NCBI GenBank assembly: GCA_963457665.1
Contig: OY735213.1
Coordinates: forward strand, 49,191,785 to 49,255,784
Reading direction: 5' to 3'
Source: Thysanoteuthis rhombus
Taxonomy: Eukaryota > Mollusca > Cephalopoda > Oegopsida > Thysanoteuthidae
Length of the DNA: 64,000 nt
Part shown: positions 11,061-23,214 of the stretch, piece by piece
Numbering within the stretch: position 1 is the first letter of the stretch
Layout of the letters: the number at the start of each line of letters is the position of its first letter
Position numbers and translations under genes: made by a program
The notes under the pieces: model-generated
Database searches by the model: none
Told to the model about the DNA's origin: nothing
The model's input: the letters and a program-made list of their open reading frames with translations, nothing else

Positions 11061-12349
11061 TCACAATTACTCCGCCTGACAATGGCGTTGGCAGAAAAAT
11101 GCACTCTCTGAGCACTTTCTTGTTTTCTTTGTTATCAATCTCTGACTAAATATAAATGTTTCTGCAAGATCGTGAAACTAGTATTTCAGTAATTTTATGA
11201 AATTTCTTGTTTCACAATCAGTAAGGTAATGGTTAACAAGCTTGTGATGCTGACCTTTACTTCTGTTATGATTTTGGTCCTCATTGGGCGCCCCTCTACT
11301 GTGGCTTTGTGTCATACTAAGCAGTATATACACTGTAAAAGTTATAGCAGAATATACTTGATATTTACTTAGCTTAGTTTGACACAAGGCCACACTAAAG
11401 GGGCATCACAATAAAAAATAATTTGGAACTTCAAACAAATTTGTTAGCGTACATGTGTATCTATGTGTGTCCGTCTGTCATTGTACATACATTACGGTAA
11501 TTAGGAAGTAATTACGTATTTTCTTGTTCGGAAAATTGTGTCTTTTCAAAAAGGAGATGATAACAAATGCCAATGAATACAATTTATCGATAATGTAATC
11601 ACCATGATTATCAATGACAGCAGTCCAATGGGAAAGGGAGTTCTTGATTCCATGTTGAAAAAATTCTGCATTTAAAGAAACCAAGTCTGTGTTTTTTTAG
11701 CTCTTTAAAGTCTTTATGCTCCATGGGATTGAACTTTAAACGACAAGCCAAAGAGAAGAAATGATGAACTAAACTAGACACTGTTTTGTACAATTTAACC
11801 CTGGTCTTGCCTTAGTTGGTTGGCTTATTCATCGCAGTGAAATGCATAATCACTTTATGAACACCCTAATGTATGTATTTACTAAGCTTAGAAGTGATTT
11901 TGGTAGGGGCTACTCAAAATAAGGTAAAAAACTGCGAAAGATTTCGCCAGAACAAGGATAACCACTTGTTGCTAACTTGATTATATAAATTTAACTCTAG
12001 TTTGTTTTTTTGCTCTTAAAAACCTTACAAACAGACCGAGAGAGCTGGAATTTCAATATGTACTTATGTATGATGTAGGGAGTTCATGTCCAGTGGTTTT
12101 ATCTATCCAGGTCCGCCATACTGTCAAAGTACTCCTGCAAAGGGTTGGCAGACCCCTGTGTTTAGCTCAGGCATCTACCAGGAAAAGGGAACTCTTGCCA
12201 AGCCTACGACTTTGGGACTTAGTTGCTATCTCTGTGGAGCGTAGAATGCAAACATGGGGTTGGCCATGCGCACGCTGCACTTCACTCTAAAACTCCATTG
12301 TACAGGCTGTTGGGCTATTCATGTACAGGCCCTGCTGACTTTGGACCTG
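11061..12349. other. Intron c-d, unassigned stretch
   Basis: No supported feature. A GC-richer patch at 12066-12290 carries a 74-codon open frame without recognisable motif or splice context. Confidence 0.35.
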
Positions 12350-12617
12350 AAAAGACATGAGGAAATTCAAGTGTAAGGTATTCTTACAGGAGAGCTTAAC
12401 TTATCAAGGTTGTATCATTTGGAGAGGTCATTAATCTCAATTACGCAAGATAGTTTTATGGGAATAGAGAAAATCCAGCTAACATCCTTTCTATATACCC
12501 ATAAAACTATCTTGGGTAATTAAGATTAATAACCTCTACTAGTGATAACACCTTAATCTGTTGATCTCTCCTATAGAAATCACTTACACTTATATTTCCT
12601 CACATTCTGATGAAGTC
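12350..12617. mobile_element. Fold-back element (inverted-repeat MITE-like)
   Basis: The left arm (12350-12461) and right arm (12499-12617) are imperfect reverse complements across their whole length. 'caagatagttttatggg' pairs with 'cccataaaactatcttg', 'cattaatctcaattac' with 'gtaattaagattaat', and 'gaggaaattcaagtgtaag' with 'cttacacttatatttcctc'. The loop is about 37 bases. No coding. Confidence 0.75.
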
Positions 12618-12934
12618 AGTAACTTACAAAACACGTAATAAATTTTTCCATTTTTAACAACCAATTTCCTTTCCATCCTGTCTTTTTAATATCATTTACT
12701 TCGATAAATTAAATCATATCCAAATACTGGTTATATATACATATATATATGTATGTACATTAATGTATGTGCTCAGATACTTATTATTCATCTAATATGT
12801 ACATTAACATTTAGAAAAATAAAAGCATATAACCATCTGCTCGCACATGCACACTCATGTCAAAATACATGACAAATGCATAATTGAAGGTAGTCATGAG
12901 TACATTCTGTCTACATTCATAGGGTCTTCTGTAT

Positions 12935-13199
12935 CACAGTGAAACTTTTGTTTTGAGATAATAAGTGTTATTTTCTGATTGTCTAACCAGGACAGTAATA
13001 ATTTGAAATCTCCTTATTTTCAATTAGACAACAGGCGAGTTTACACATTGTTGATTGTATAAAATTGGAAAAACAATTACATCTGAATATCACTGTCCTG
13101 GTCACAAAGTTTGAAAAGAATGATAGCCATTTTGTAAGTACATTTTACACATAATCAATCAGAAAATAACACCGACTAACCAGGAACAAAAACACTGTG
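12935..13199. mobile_element. Short MITE with about 45-bp terminal inverted repeats
   Basis: Starts CACAGTG and ends CACTGTG. The sub-terminal 'gtgttattttctgattg' at about 12967 is mirrored by 'caatcagaaaataacac' at about 13156. The middle holds 'atcactgtcctggtcacaaa' and 'gatagccattttgtaagtac'. A related partial copy is at about 17545-17650, and a weaker match is at 46535-46640. Size and layout fit a non-autonomous DNA transposon; the superfamily is not clear and no convincing target duplication is visible. Confidence 0.6.
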
Positions 13200-13483
13200 T
13201 AATACGTCAATAATTCAACATGTCAGCACATATTCATAAGTAAGTCAAGCAGATCAAGTTTCATGCCTTTATCTCCAATCTCTTTTGGATGTTTTATGAT
13301 TTTTTCCACACCATTATTCCTTTGTCACATCAAATAATTCAGGTCAACCAATGATTTATGACGTGAGTGGGTTATATGGGCTATGACCTGATCACCAACT
13401 CTTGGTCTTAGCTCTCCTCGAGTTGAAAAGAAAAAAATAAACAATCTCAAGGAATATTTCACTTATTTATTTCTATCAAAAAC

Positions 13484-13895
13484 TGTCAACAAAAACTGTC
13501 AACACCAGTTTTTCAAGTTTTCAAGTTTGTACAGGCCGCATCATTGGAGCTAGAGGGCTGAAAATTTAAACATTTACTCCTTATTATCTCTATAAAAAAC
13601 GTTTTTTTTTTTTTTTGAAAATTCACCTCTAAATAGGTTTTCAGTGAGAGGTTCAATTAGCAAAGCAATTTTATGCCAAAATGATCCCTTAGTTTGTGGC
13701 CAGCAGCATTCAAGCTTTTTTTTTTAAAAATTGAGATTTTCTAGTGATTGCTGACCAACAAAAGGTTAAAGAAGTAACATATTCATAAATCACCTTTTTC
13801 CCGAAATTTTTCTTCATAGATCACCCCCAACGCAAAATGCTGTCAAAAGGTGTTGGTCATGTGACGGTTTCTATTGAGTGGATCACCAGACCTGA
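13484..13895 (+). repeat. R1 family copy, near full length
   Basis: Contains all main R1 blocks: 'aactgtcaacaccagttttt', 'acaggccgcatcattggagc', 'tgaaaatttaaacatttact', 'aataggttttcagtgagagg', 'tgattgctgaccaacaaaag', 'gatcacccccaacgcaaaat' and 'ttctattgagtggatcacca'. Ends 45 bases before exon d. Confidence 0.8.
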
Positions 13896-13939
13896 TCATT
13901 ATTTATTCGTTTTTTTTTTTCTTTCTTTCTTTCTTTTAG

Positions 13940-14018
13940 GCATCACCTGAGGTTTTGTATTTGAGTCTGAATGCGTTACAAATTGAAATGCTGGAAAACC
14001 TCAAGCAAAAAGAATTAA
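13940..14018 (+). CDS. Internal coding exon d (79 nt)
   Basis: Preceded by a (CTTT)n pyrimidine tract ending ttttag and followed by gtaagt. Only one frame is open: ASPEVLYLSLNALQIEML, then a Lys/Glu-rich tail. The other two frames stop within ten codons. Entry is phase 0, matching exon c; exit is phase 1, leaving a single A that must be completed by the next exon. The heptad-like Leu spacing suggests a helix. An R1 repeat copy ends about 45 bases upstream of the exon (13484-13895), so mobile DNA reaches almost to the splice site. Confidence 0.65.
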
Positions 14019-15960
14019 GTAAGTATCGAGTCGGGTAAAGTTTTGCAGAAACAGATTATCTTTGGCCCTATTCAGCTTTTATAGTCTCAGACCCCAATCA
14101 ATCATCTGATAATAATCATCCAACTAATTATAAGAGAGGGCAGGCCTATTCAAGAGGTGTATGTTTCTGATGATGTCATTGATAGCAATAATCAAAACAG
14201 AAATATCATCATTAATTGTAATAACATTCAAAACAGAATTAAAAAAAAATAACACTGCTTTATCCTTACTATAATTTAATTAATATTGTACTTCAGAAAT
14301 AATTAAATAAATATTGTTCTTCTGAAAAAAAATTGTCAGAAAAAAACCTTGATTCTCTCTTTCTTTCTCTTTCACTCTCTCTATCTCTCTCTCTCTCTCT
14401 ACACCAAATATTTTAAATTTATAAAACCACACCCATGACTGCTAATGATATATATGTTTAGGCATAAAACTACATCCAACACAAATTGAATTTTATTGTA
14501 AATCGAGCACCTCCTTCATATCAACAACCATGACTTCAAACTTGACTCAGCAAAATGTGGTTCATGGTCTAACATATCTGGCGAATATGAATTTTGTATG
14601 ATGGCCAGTTGTCAGGTTATCTTGGTGCACATGCCACCCACACTTGGATAACTCTCAAATTACAGTAAGGACCAAAGTGCAAGTGGCAGAGCATGAAGAA
14701 TGAGAAAGTTTCAAACTCTGGCTGTGACAGTTTGCATTCACATTGCACTAATACCCTTGGTGAGGCATGTATCCATCTCCATAGGCCTACAAACCAGGAG
14801 GTAGAGAGGAAATCCCCCTCCAAAATTCAGACAAAATTTGGACAACCAATATATGCCTATAGGTTTATACTTGGTCCTTCCCTAAAAAATTGCCATAGAA
14901 AATATACTAAGGAAAGAAAGCTGATCAATTATGTACGAACACTCTCAAGATGATGAGAAACCTTGCTTTCAGTTTGTCTACAAATAAATTTGAACTACTA
15001 TGCTATTATACCTTAATTTAGCTAATTTTTCTAATTATACCAAAATCTGACTTTATAGATAAATGTTGATAACAAAAACTGTATGGTAATAAATAGTTAC
15101 AAACATAAGATTTACTCTGAAGTAATCTTAACTCATATAAGTCTATCAGCCTTTATTTTGTCCTCGCTAAAAAAATTGCCATAAGAAATATACACTATAA
15201 GGAAAAAAAAGCTGATCAAATTACATGTGAACACTCTCAGAATTATGAGAAACATCCTTTCTGCTCTTTTACAGATAAATTTGCATTGCCATGCTAATAT
15301 ACTTTCATTTACCCTACAATTCTGACTTCAGGCATAAATGAGTTGAATTTCAGCTGAATCTGTGTGATTTGAGCACAATTGAGTAAAACTTCAGGCAAAT
15401 CACCCCTGCCCCCATTATGAAAGAGTTCCTATTAGTCCACGTCTCCTCCCCTTTGCTAACATGTTAAAGACCATCGTGGCAAATTTAGGCACATCAATCC
15501 TCCTTATCTGGGGAAAACCATGGTTCAACAACCGGCACTGAAAAAAGCTGATGAGAAAAAATGTTACAAACATGCTGACAACTGTATATTACAAAGAAGG
15601 ATAAAGAAATATTTTATGAAATTATTTCATGAAATATCATTTTATACACTAAAGAAATATACAAATTGTATGAAAATAGGTCATATGAAAACATTTTTAG
15701 AATCGCTTTCTTGGTATACAGTGAGCAAAAAAAATATCCAATACATTCAAAAAAGTTAATTTTCCCATCCCTACACAGCTTTAAAAATGACAGAATTTGG
15801 ACCAAATTTATAAAAATACAGAAAAAAAAAAAATATTGAAACAAAATTGTAACATTTACAAGTTGTGAACAAAAACCAGGAATCTTTGGTCCAAATTCTG
15901 TCAATTTTGAAGAGATATGTTAAAATAGAATTTCTGAAATCTATCAGATCATTTTTGCAC

Positions 15961-16004
<44 letters not shown>

Positions 16005-16355
16005 CATGACAATTGGAAGGTGGATGTGACCAAATGTTACTCTTATATATACACATTTACAAACATCTTCCCTCCCACTCCTACTAAACAACCAAACAAC
16101 ACAGAAATATTTCTAGTCTCTTCTTCAGCATCAAATATGTAAATGACATTTTTCCTGTGAATTGCTGAAAATATTTTTCTCTGAAAAGGATGGCTGGTAC
16201 CCATCAAAATGCATTGAAATATGCCCACAGAATAATGAAAAATTTTGAGATGTAACAACTGTCTCATGAGTTTTTTCTCTTCACCTTCCTTATGTTATTT
16301 TCACCTACATTCTATAAGATCACTTCACATCCACAATGCAAATATAAATTTATGC

Positions 16356-16390
<35 letters not shown>

Positions 16391-16924
16391 AAATTTATCT
16401 GAATATCTGAGATGAAGCATCACACCAGGCAATGTGATTTTAGTTCCTAGGTTGAGTAGAATATGAAATAATTTTCAATGAAATTCTTGTGTGCAACTTT
16501 TATTAGTAAATTAGTAGAGAGTGCAAGGATGCTAAGAGATGCTGAAAATCTTATGTTCTCATTTACTAACCGACATAAAGCTAGTATTATAGAGAAATAT
16601 TTGTTTTTATTAGTGTTCTTGAGAACAGCTGATCCAAAAAACTTGAAACTTGACACTCCAATGTCTTGTGAGCTGATGAACATATCAGGTGAATACCAAT
16701 TTCGTACAATGAGCAGATGTCAAATAGTTGTGGTGCACACACACACACACATGCACACACACATGCACACATATGCATACAGATTTTTTCTATTGTAGTA
16801 AGATGTTTGACAAAAGTGATCTCAGAAGATCAAGAAGTGAGTAGTTTTTCTAGATTTATGGTTGTACTGTAAACCAGACCCTAAAATATAATCTTCGATC
16901 ACATTCTTCTTGTTTATTCTCTAG
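14019..16924. other. Intron between exons d and e
   Basis: AT-rich. It holds a (TC)n patch at about 14358-14402 and (TA)n tracts at 15964-16001 and 16357-16389. A (CA)n tract is at 16737-16775. Two similar segments (14860-14990 and 15160-15290: 'cttggtccttccctaaaaaattgcc' type, then 'aaaaaattgccataagaaata') suggest a local duplication. Confidence 0.45.
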
Positions 16925-16956
16925 TTGTAGCATTCAAAGTTGTTCGGTGTATTCTG
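16925..16956 (+). CDS. Candidate 32-nt microexon e
   Basis: Acceptor tctctag after a pyrimidine tract and donor gtgaga enclose 32 nt. The A left over from exon d plus its first two bases make Ile, after which it reads VAFKVVRCIL and exits in phase 0. This is what the next exon requires. Without it, exon d joined directly to exon f runs into a stop within five codons in either donor choice examined. The small size makes chance more likely than for the other exons, so confidence rests on the phase correction and the hydrophobic peptide texture. Confidence 0.5.
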
Positions 16957-17837
16957 GTGAGAACGCTCACCTTGCACATCTGAATACGCTCCCATGTTGT
17001 CCATGAAATTATCAAGATGAGTATTGAGGATACGGATTCTGAGAAACAGCCTGCAACCTATTTCACTGTAGCTCTTCACCATATTCTCTCAAGCTCCACA
17101 TAGTTTTCGGCCTCAGGATTGCCCTGCAAGCCTTGACCTTCTGTGATGAAGCTGCACCAAGCTATATCCTTCCTTATGAGGTTCTCGGGAAATTCCTTGC
17201 ACACCAGGATCTTTATCTACGATATCATGATGACACTGGCTTTAACCTTTGCCTCTGGCAGTACTCCATGGCAGCATCTGCTAAGATGTCCAAGTCCTAC
17301 AAGGCATATTTCAGCATACCTATTGGAGATGAACACAAATTCTTGACACCTTGCCTTTAGGACAGCAGAGGCACCTGGGGGGGGATGAACGTCATTTGTG
17401 AGCCACTGGTTAATCTTCAGATGATATTAATGCCACCACTGCACATAAAAGTAGGCTTTATGAAACAATTTGATACAACTCTTGATAAAGAATTTGCAAC
17501 CTTCAAGGACCACCTCTAAGCTGTCTGAGCCAAGGTAAATAACAAAATATCAATGTTCTGATCATAAGAACAAAGTTTAAAGGGAATATTAGCCATTTCC
17601 TATAATTTTTAGACCTAATAATTCAGAAAATATCACCTTACACCAAGTGAAAGAGAAAAGGTTTTGAAAAGATGCTCTGTGTTATCATCATTGATATTTG
17701 ACTAGTTTTCAATCTATCTTATTTTTGTTGCTTCTGATATCGCAAAGCTCAGCTCATTTTTATATTCCGATATCAAAAAGTAGACAATATAGATAGAAAT
17801 GGAGAAAAACTTCTGATTAGGTTTGAACTTGTGTTGT

Positions 17838-17838
17838 A

Positions 17839-17869
<31 letters not shown>

Positions 17870-17900
17870 TTTTGTATATATATATACATAGATATATTTT

Positions 17901-17950
<50 letters not shown>

Positions 17951-17960
17951 TATATATATG
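17838..17960. repeat. (TA)n microsatellite, interrupted
   Basis: Nearly pure TA with tgta and cata interruptions; source of spurious IYIY open frames on the minus strand. Confidence 0.95.
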
Positions 17961-18647
17961 CATGTATTTATTGAATCTGGAATGTGCAGATTTACATTCC
18001 TGGATGCCATGACATTGCAAAAAATGTGTTTCCTCTTATATGTATAAGTATTATGAATATTATTTCTATATTTACTGCTTTGTCCAAAAACAAAGAAAAT
18101 TACCACTTGTAATGGATTTATATTCAAAAGCCATGTTTTCTGGAATTATGAAATGCTTTTTGTTTTTGTTACATTGTTCATTCAAGCAGAGCAAGCAAAT
18201 AAATAAATAAATTTTGCCATATCATCCCTGCTGGTCCTACAGTATACTATCATGCATAATTTTATTGTCTGTTACAATTTTATGCATGCCTAAACCACCG
18301 AACAAAATTAAATGAAACTTTACAGGCATCTGTAACATGACCCTGTAAACATAATAGGTGACAGAAAAACATATAAAAAAGTTGAGTTTTGCATTATATG
18401 TACATTGTAAATTGATCCTCAATTTCAAAGCCAATTTACTCACTTTCACTTTAAATTCTATTTTTCACAAAAATGAAATACTGTCAAAAAAAAAAAAAAA
18501 AAAATATACATTTTTATGAAGAAATACTCTGGTTTCAGGTTTGTTTAACGTCCATGACATATCTTGTTTACATTGTAAATAATAGAACTATTACTACTGC
18601 TGCTATTGACATTAATATTAACTACGTGTTTTTTTATTAGAAAAATC

Positions 18648-18722
18648 AGCTGGTGGCCAAGTGGTTTAGACACTTACTTGCTTACTCTCATGTCAGACAT
18701 TTGAATCCTAGCAGGATTTCCT
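18648..18722 (+). repeat. tRNA-like SINE head (class II-like)
   Basis: Box A-like 'tggtggccaagtggtttaga' and box B-like 'gacatttgaatcctagcag' are about 40 bases apart. The box A form resembles Ser/Leu tRNAs. No acceptor stem is evident, so this is a pseudo-tRNA or SINE remnant. Confidence 0.4.
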
Positions 18723-19583
18723 CTACAAAAAACAAACAAAAACAGAATTTCACCCATTATATCATATTAACATGTTTTTTGATGCATTTAGAAAAAACTA
18801 GTCTGGTTCTCGATTCTGTTATTTTCATCCGATTCTTTTGAAAAATGAATAATTAAGCAATAGAATGTTTCATATTCTTTTATACTATTTCCACATTGTG
18901 AAATTTTGTTTCAAGTTTCTTGTTAGATGGATGAAAATATGTTGAATTTCTTGAAAATAAATCTTAATAACAAATGAAAAAAATCATCCATTATCAAGAT
19001 ATTTTGTATATTAATCTAGCGACGCTTGGGGGATATTGTTGATTGTGTTAAATGGTATTAAATTCCATGTCTTGCCTGGAGATTTTGCCTTGGTCACTCA
19101 CTAAGACCAGCTAATCTGCACCTCTACCTAATATCAGGAGTCTGATATGGACAAATAAACATAAAAATAATGATATTAGGACTATTGATTTGAAACTACA
19201 AAATAAACCATAATAAATGTTTGGTAATTTTTGGGGGCATCTGACACAAGAAAATATAGTCAACAATCATAGATCAATTTACATATCCCATATAGGGAGT
19301 ATAATATAAAAAGGCTGGTGGTTAATCTAAACATGGGCCTCATTTGTTGGCCCTTTGGTTGCAGTCAAATGTTATTACAGAAAAAGTTTAAACATTTGAA
19401 AAGAAAGATGGAGGGAGCTATAAAACTATTTGCTGAGTTTGCCTTTCTAAGATTTTTGATTGGCAATTGAGCCATAAAACATTGTCCCTTGTGAAAATTG
19501 TATTATCCAGAAATTTTCTATCCATATTGAAGTGTTTATAACAATAATTAAGGGTCTCATATTAGTTTCTTTTTCTTTTTCAG

Positions 19584-19700
19584 CAAATGAAAATTGATGT
19601 TATGCTGATGATGACCCAGACATACATGATGCTGCCAATATTCCATACTTTTTTCTTGCGTTGTGAAGATAGAAACAAATTGGTTAGGTTTTACTTTCAG
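19584..19700 (+). CDS. Internal coding exon f (117 nt, 39 codons)
   Basis: A very strong pyrimidine tract and ttcag precede it; the donor is gtaatt. It is open in phase 0 for 39 codons and ends phase 0. The peptide contains MMTQTYMMLPIFHTFFLR followed by a charged stretch and an aromatic end. It is hydrophobic enough to be mistaken for a membrane segment, but His, Arg and Gln interruptions make a buried solenoid helix or similar more plausible. No clear next exon is seen before 52648. The product is not recognised. Confidence 0.6.
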
Positions 19701-20114
19701 GTAATTATTACTGAGTTTGGGTTTAGGTTACCTGAATAAAGGTATATCATATCTTGTCTCAGTTGCAAACCTCTGCTTTAATAAAGAAAAAAGCAACAGA
19801 AGAAGTTGTTTACTGAGTTTTATTGTTGCTTCTTGTCTGAATTTTGTTAGACATTATGTGGTTGAGTATTTTCCTTGTGTTAGCTGTTTTCCCTTATCAT
19901 AAGCAAATGGAATTTTTAGAAGTTTAAATCAAAGCAATCATATCTTATCCAGGTGAAGTGAGCGTTATTCTGCCTTGAAAGAAATCTTCAAGAGTCCTGC
20001 GAGAGTCAGGAAGACACTTGTAGAAATGATAAGATAATGATGAGATCACACTACAGAATACCATTTCCAGTAACTGGGGAAACCCTTCTGATTCAATCAT
20101 ATAAACGTTCAAGG
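19701..20114. other. Intron after exon f
   Basis: AT-rich; no supportable exon, RNA gene or element. Confidence 0.4.
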
Positions 20115-20787
20115 CAGGGTTCTTTGAAGTACAGGTTCTGACCAATCATTGGGTTTCAAGGAGCTACTAACTGGGTTACAGGTTCATAATAGATGAATAA
20201 ATATATAAGAAGTGAGTGAAAAAAAATATTGGCATCAATGAAATGATTTAGACTTGAAATATAAATATCTGCAACTCGCATAGCCTGTGCATGAACTAAA
20301 ACTAGTTATCTAAAATATTATCTAAAAAGGTAGATCTTTTATCTAAAAAATTATCCAAAAAAATACTAGAACAAGATTTAGGCATTTTTGATCGAATATG
20401 ACCATGGAGACCTCAAAAAGCACTTTTTTAAAAAACAAAAAAAAAATATTTTAGTCATGTAATCATGTGCATTTTCAAAGTTGTAATCCCAAAAATGTGA
20501 CCAGGATCACCCGAGACAGTAATACACACTCACTTGGCTTGTTGTTCTGGTGGGCCATTTGTGAGGCTAAAGTGAATCGATATATCTAATAATCTTGTTA
20601 TCATGTTTGCCATGTATAATTTATTTGGTAATTTATTAAATCATAACCATCAAAATTGTCTTGCATTTAGTTTATGCAAGATTAGGGTGCTAGTGCTATG
20701 CGTTTGTACATAGAATATGTCAGTAGGTTGTAAGGTTATTGCATAACGTTGAACTGGGTTATGGTCGAAAAAGTTTGAAGAACCCTG
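20115..20787. mobile_element. hAT-like non-autonomous element with TIRs
   Basis: Begins CAGGGTTCTTTGAAG and ends GTTTGAAGAACCCTG, giving a terminal inverted repeat of about 15 bp that starts CAGGG as many hAT elements do. Flanks 'gttcaagg' and 'gtcaagac' could be a decayed 8-bp target duplication. The interior carries runs of 'atctaaaa' and 'gtgaccaggatcacc'. No transposase coding is visible. A second copy in the same orientation is at 25899-26587. Confidence 0.65.
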
Positions 20788-20989
20788 GTCAAGACGAATA
20801 CCTAAAAAATGACTTAATGGTGACTGTCAGCCCAATTGCTTGGGTGGAGCTGAAAGGATATACAGAGAGAATTGACTATGGAGTCACTCCATGTTAGATC
20901 AATTTGTGCTCCTCAGGACACTCTCTCTGATTCTTCTGAAAAAAAAAACCCATAGGTGCTCCTATATCAAGAAAATACAAAATATCAGG

Positions 20990-21430
20990 TCTGTATCTCT
21001 AACAGTTTTGAAATTAGAAACCTCTTGGAATTTTACTCAATTTTATGCATTCTGCAAAACATCCTTTCCGTCTAACCTCTGATATTTATAGCTCCTTTGA
21101 TATGGCATTTTTAGCATAGTCCTTTTGGGCTTGGGATTTTCAGTCATTTACTAGAGCCTTGCAGGAGGAAAAGTATGTAAGATATACTTGATCGAATTAC
21201 ATTTTTTGATTGTATAGAAAAAGATAACCCAAGTCCCAAAGTTTAGAAGCTGTTCATGTCATATCAAAGGAGCTATAAATATTGGAGGTTGGACTGAATG
21301 GCCTGTTTGGAAAAACACTTAAATAGGGCGAAATGGAATACATTGATAACAGTTGTTATGAAATTTTGTCCATCCTCAATCCATCATGATATTTGGAAAC
21401 TAGTGGAAGAAGTGAAAACCCCCAAATCTT
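20990..21430. mobile_element. Long fold-back element
   Basis: A perfect 21-bp core pairs 21083-21103 with 21261-21281 ('atttatagctcctttgatat' against its complement). Pairing extends imperfectly inward ('tttgggcttggga' against 'cccaagtcccaaa') and outward ('tctaacctc' against 'gaggttgga', then weaker A/T-rich matches). Spacer is about 100 bases. No coding. Confidence 0.65.
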
Positions 21431-23214
21431 GTTGAAAACAAACAATCTTGGACAGTGAAAGAATTTTTCAAAGACTGAACATATTTTTAAAACCAGTGAA
21501 AGTGCATTTTTTGTTGCATGTATTTTTTTTTGACTACAACAGTTTGGTACAAATGACTCATTGCCTACACTGGTGTGCAGTTTTAGACCAAACTCTTCAA
21601 GAAAAATGAGTCATATTGCATTGCAATCTTACATTCATGGATTTTCTTCATACTGCCACTAGTATGAATCTTTGGTACGTAGGAGAGGAATGACACTGAA
21701 GATCTTGATCAGTGGGGCTTTCCTAATAGTTGGAAATACATCTCCTTTTTTTAGTTGGAAACCCAGGATGTGTGCCTCTCCCACCTAGCAAATTTGCACA
21801 TCTCCTGCAGAACTTTGACAAGATGGGCATTTCGTTTGAAGTTCATAATTGGTTAGAACACATTTTCAGTGGTGAACAAAAGACTGCCAAAGAGGTTATG
21901 CCTCAAGGGTCAGAAAAGCCATTTGGAAAGATATAAATTGTGCTGCCTGGAAACTAGATTGAAGTCTTTTGTAGGATAACTTCAAAGCCAAAGAAGTTCT
22001 GTACCTTTTGCAAAACTGAATATTATACAATGCAAGGCTAATTCAGTATGAATGACTAAGGATGCATCCTCAGCAAATAGAGACTCTCTGAACAACTATT
22101 CTATGATCTTTGTGTGGACTGAACACCTACTTCAGATTAGATAGACAGACATTTATACAAAAGTGGATGTGCATGCCTTTCTCATCTCTAAGCTCTTTAG
22201 TATTCTGTTTCAATATCATTCTAAAGAAAATAGAGTGTTGCAATGAGGACACAATTGAGAAAGTATATAAAAGGTCTCTGCTGAATTTGTGTTTCATGGA
22301 AATCGGTGATCATGAACCTTCAATGGAAAACCAGTTTCGTCCAGTATCTTCCATCAAGCTTTCAGTGTTTGGTAGAAACTTCTGTCATCAGTGATATATA
22401 TATATATATATATACCAAGTTGTGCTCTTTCCAGATGGTTGCAAAAATCCTGCTAGCAATCCTGCTAGAAGGTATTTGTTGACACCATGATCCTGGACAA
22501 GTTTCAGGATTGAGAAGGTGAAGACCAAAAGACATGTGATTGGGAGTGGACAGGTTAACTGAAGAGGATGAGGTGGAAGTCAAGAACTTAGGTACTGCCC
22601 TGCCTAGTGGAAACGGGGATTTATTTAGGAAATGGCCTCCCTGCCAGAGTGAGGGGAAAAAAAGGAAATGACGATTTATAACATTGGAAAGGTCGAGGTG
22701 ATTGGTGAGCCAGTTGTCCCAATATTTTGGAAAGAATTCATGTGAGTAGTCTGCAGACGAGGACAGAGGACTTTTGAGCTTGATGATCTTTTGTGAAAGA
22801 TCCATACTCAGATTAACCTCAAACTTGTAAACCAGAGTAAGATTGACAAAGGGAGCTTTAGGTGTAGCCTATTCAATTATTAACAAACCAGGAGTGCAAC
22901 CTACAGAACTCCCAGTTCCGCAAGCCATCATTGCTACATTTGGAGATTACATGGGACACACTGGTGGAAGGAGATGCTGAAGTCATTAGTGATTGTGTCA
23001 GAGACAAAGCTGAGGAATTACTACAACGAGTAGTACTGCAATGAGTAATATTTATGTTAATTTTACAATGTGCAGTGTCCATTCATAAATGCAGGGCTCT
23101 GTTTGAAACAAAATTATGAACATATTTGAAATAGGTTTTTTTCGACTGCAGTTGAACTTGCTATAGCTGATGTCAGAATCAAATCACTGTAGTCCCACAA
23201 ACGTTCTGCCTAGT
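21431..23214. other. Unassigned intronic DNA
   Basis: Contains a short (TA)n at 22393-22415 and open frames at 21730-21936 (+) and 22362-22805 (-) without recognisable motifs. The 147-codon minus frame runs into the microsatellite and is probably not a gene. Confidence 0.35.

Larger units (their letters stand above)
16957..19583. other. Intron between exons e and f
   Basis: Holds a partial MITE copy (about 17545-17650), a 120-bp interrupted (TA)n tract (17838-17960), a poly(A) run near 18486 and a tRNA-like SINE head at 18648-18722. The remainder is AT-rich without a supportable feature. Confidence 0.45.

Noticed and set aside
12066..12290. 74-codon open frame in a GC-richer patch
   Set aside because: No motif, no splice sites in a usable phase, and not compatible with the exon chain.
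15160..15290. Repeat of the 14860-14990 segment as a possible exon duplication
   Set aside because: Similarity is real but both copies have stops in all frames; treated as local duplication of intronic DNA.
21730..21936. Possible exon preceded by a pyrimidine tract and AG
   Set aside because: Phase could fit, but there is no donor at a plausible end and the frame runs on into unrelated sequence.
22362..22805. 147-codon minus-strand frame
   Set aside because: Ends in a microsatellite translation, has no recognisable motif, no splice support and unremarkable composition; most likely chance.
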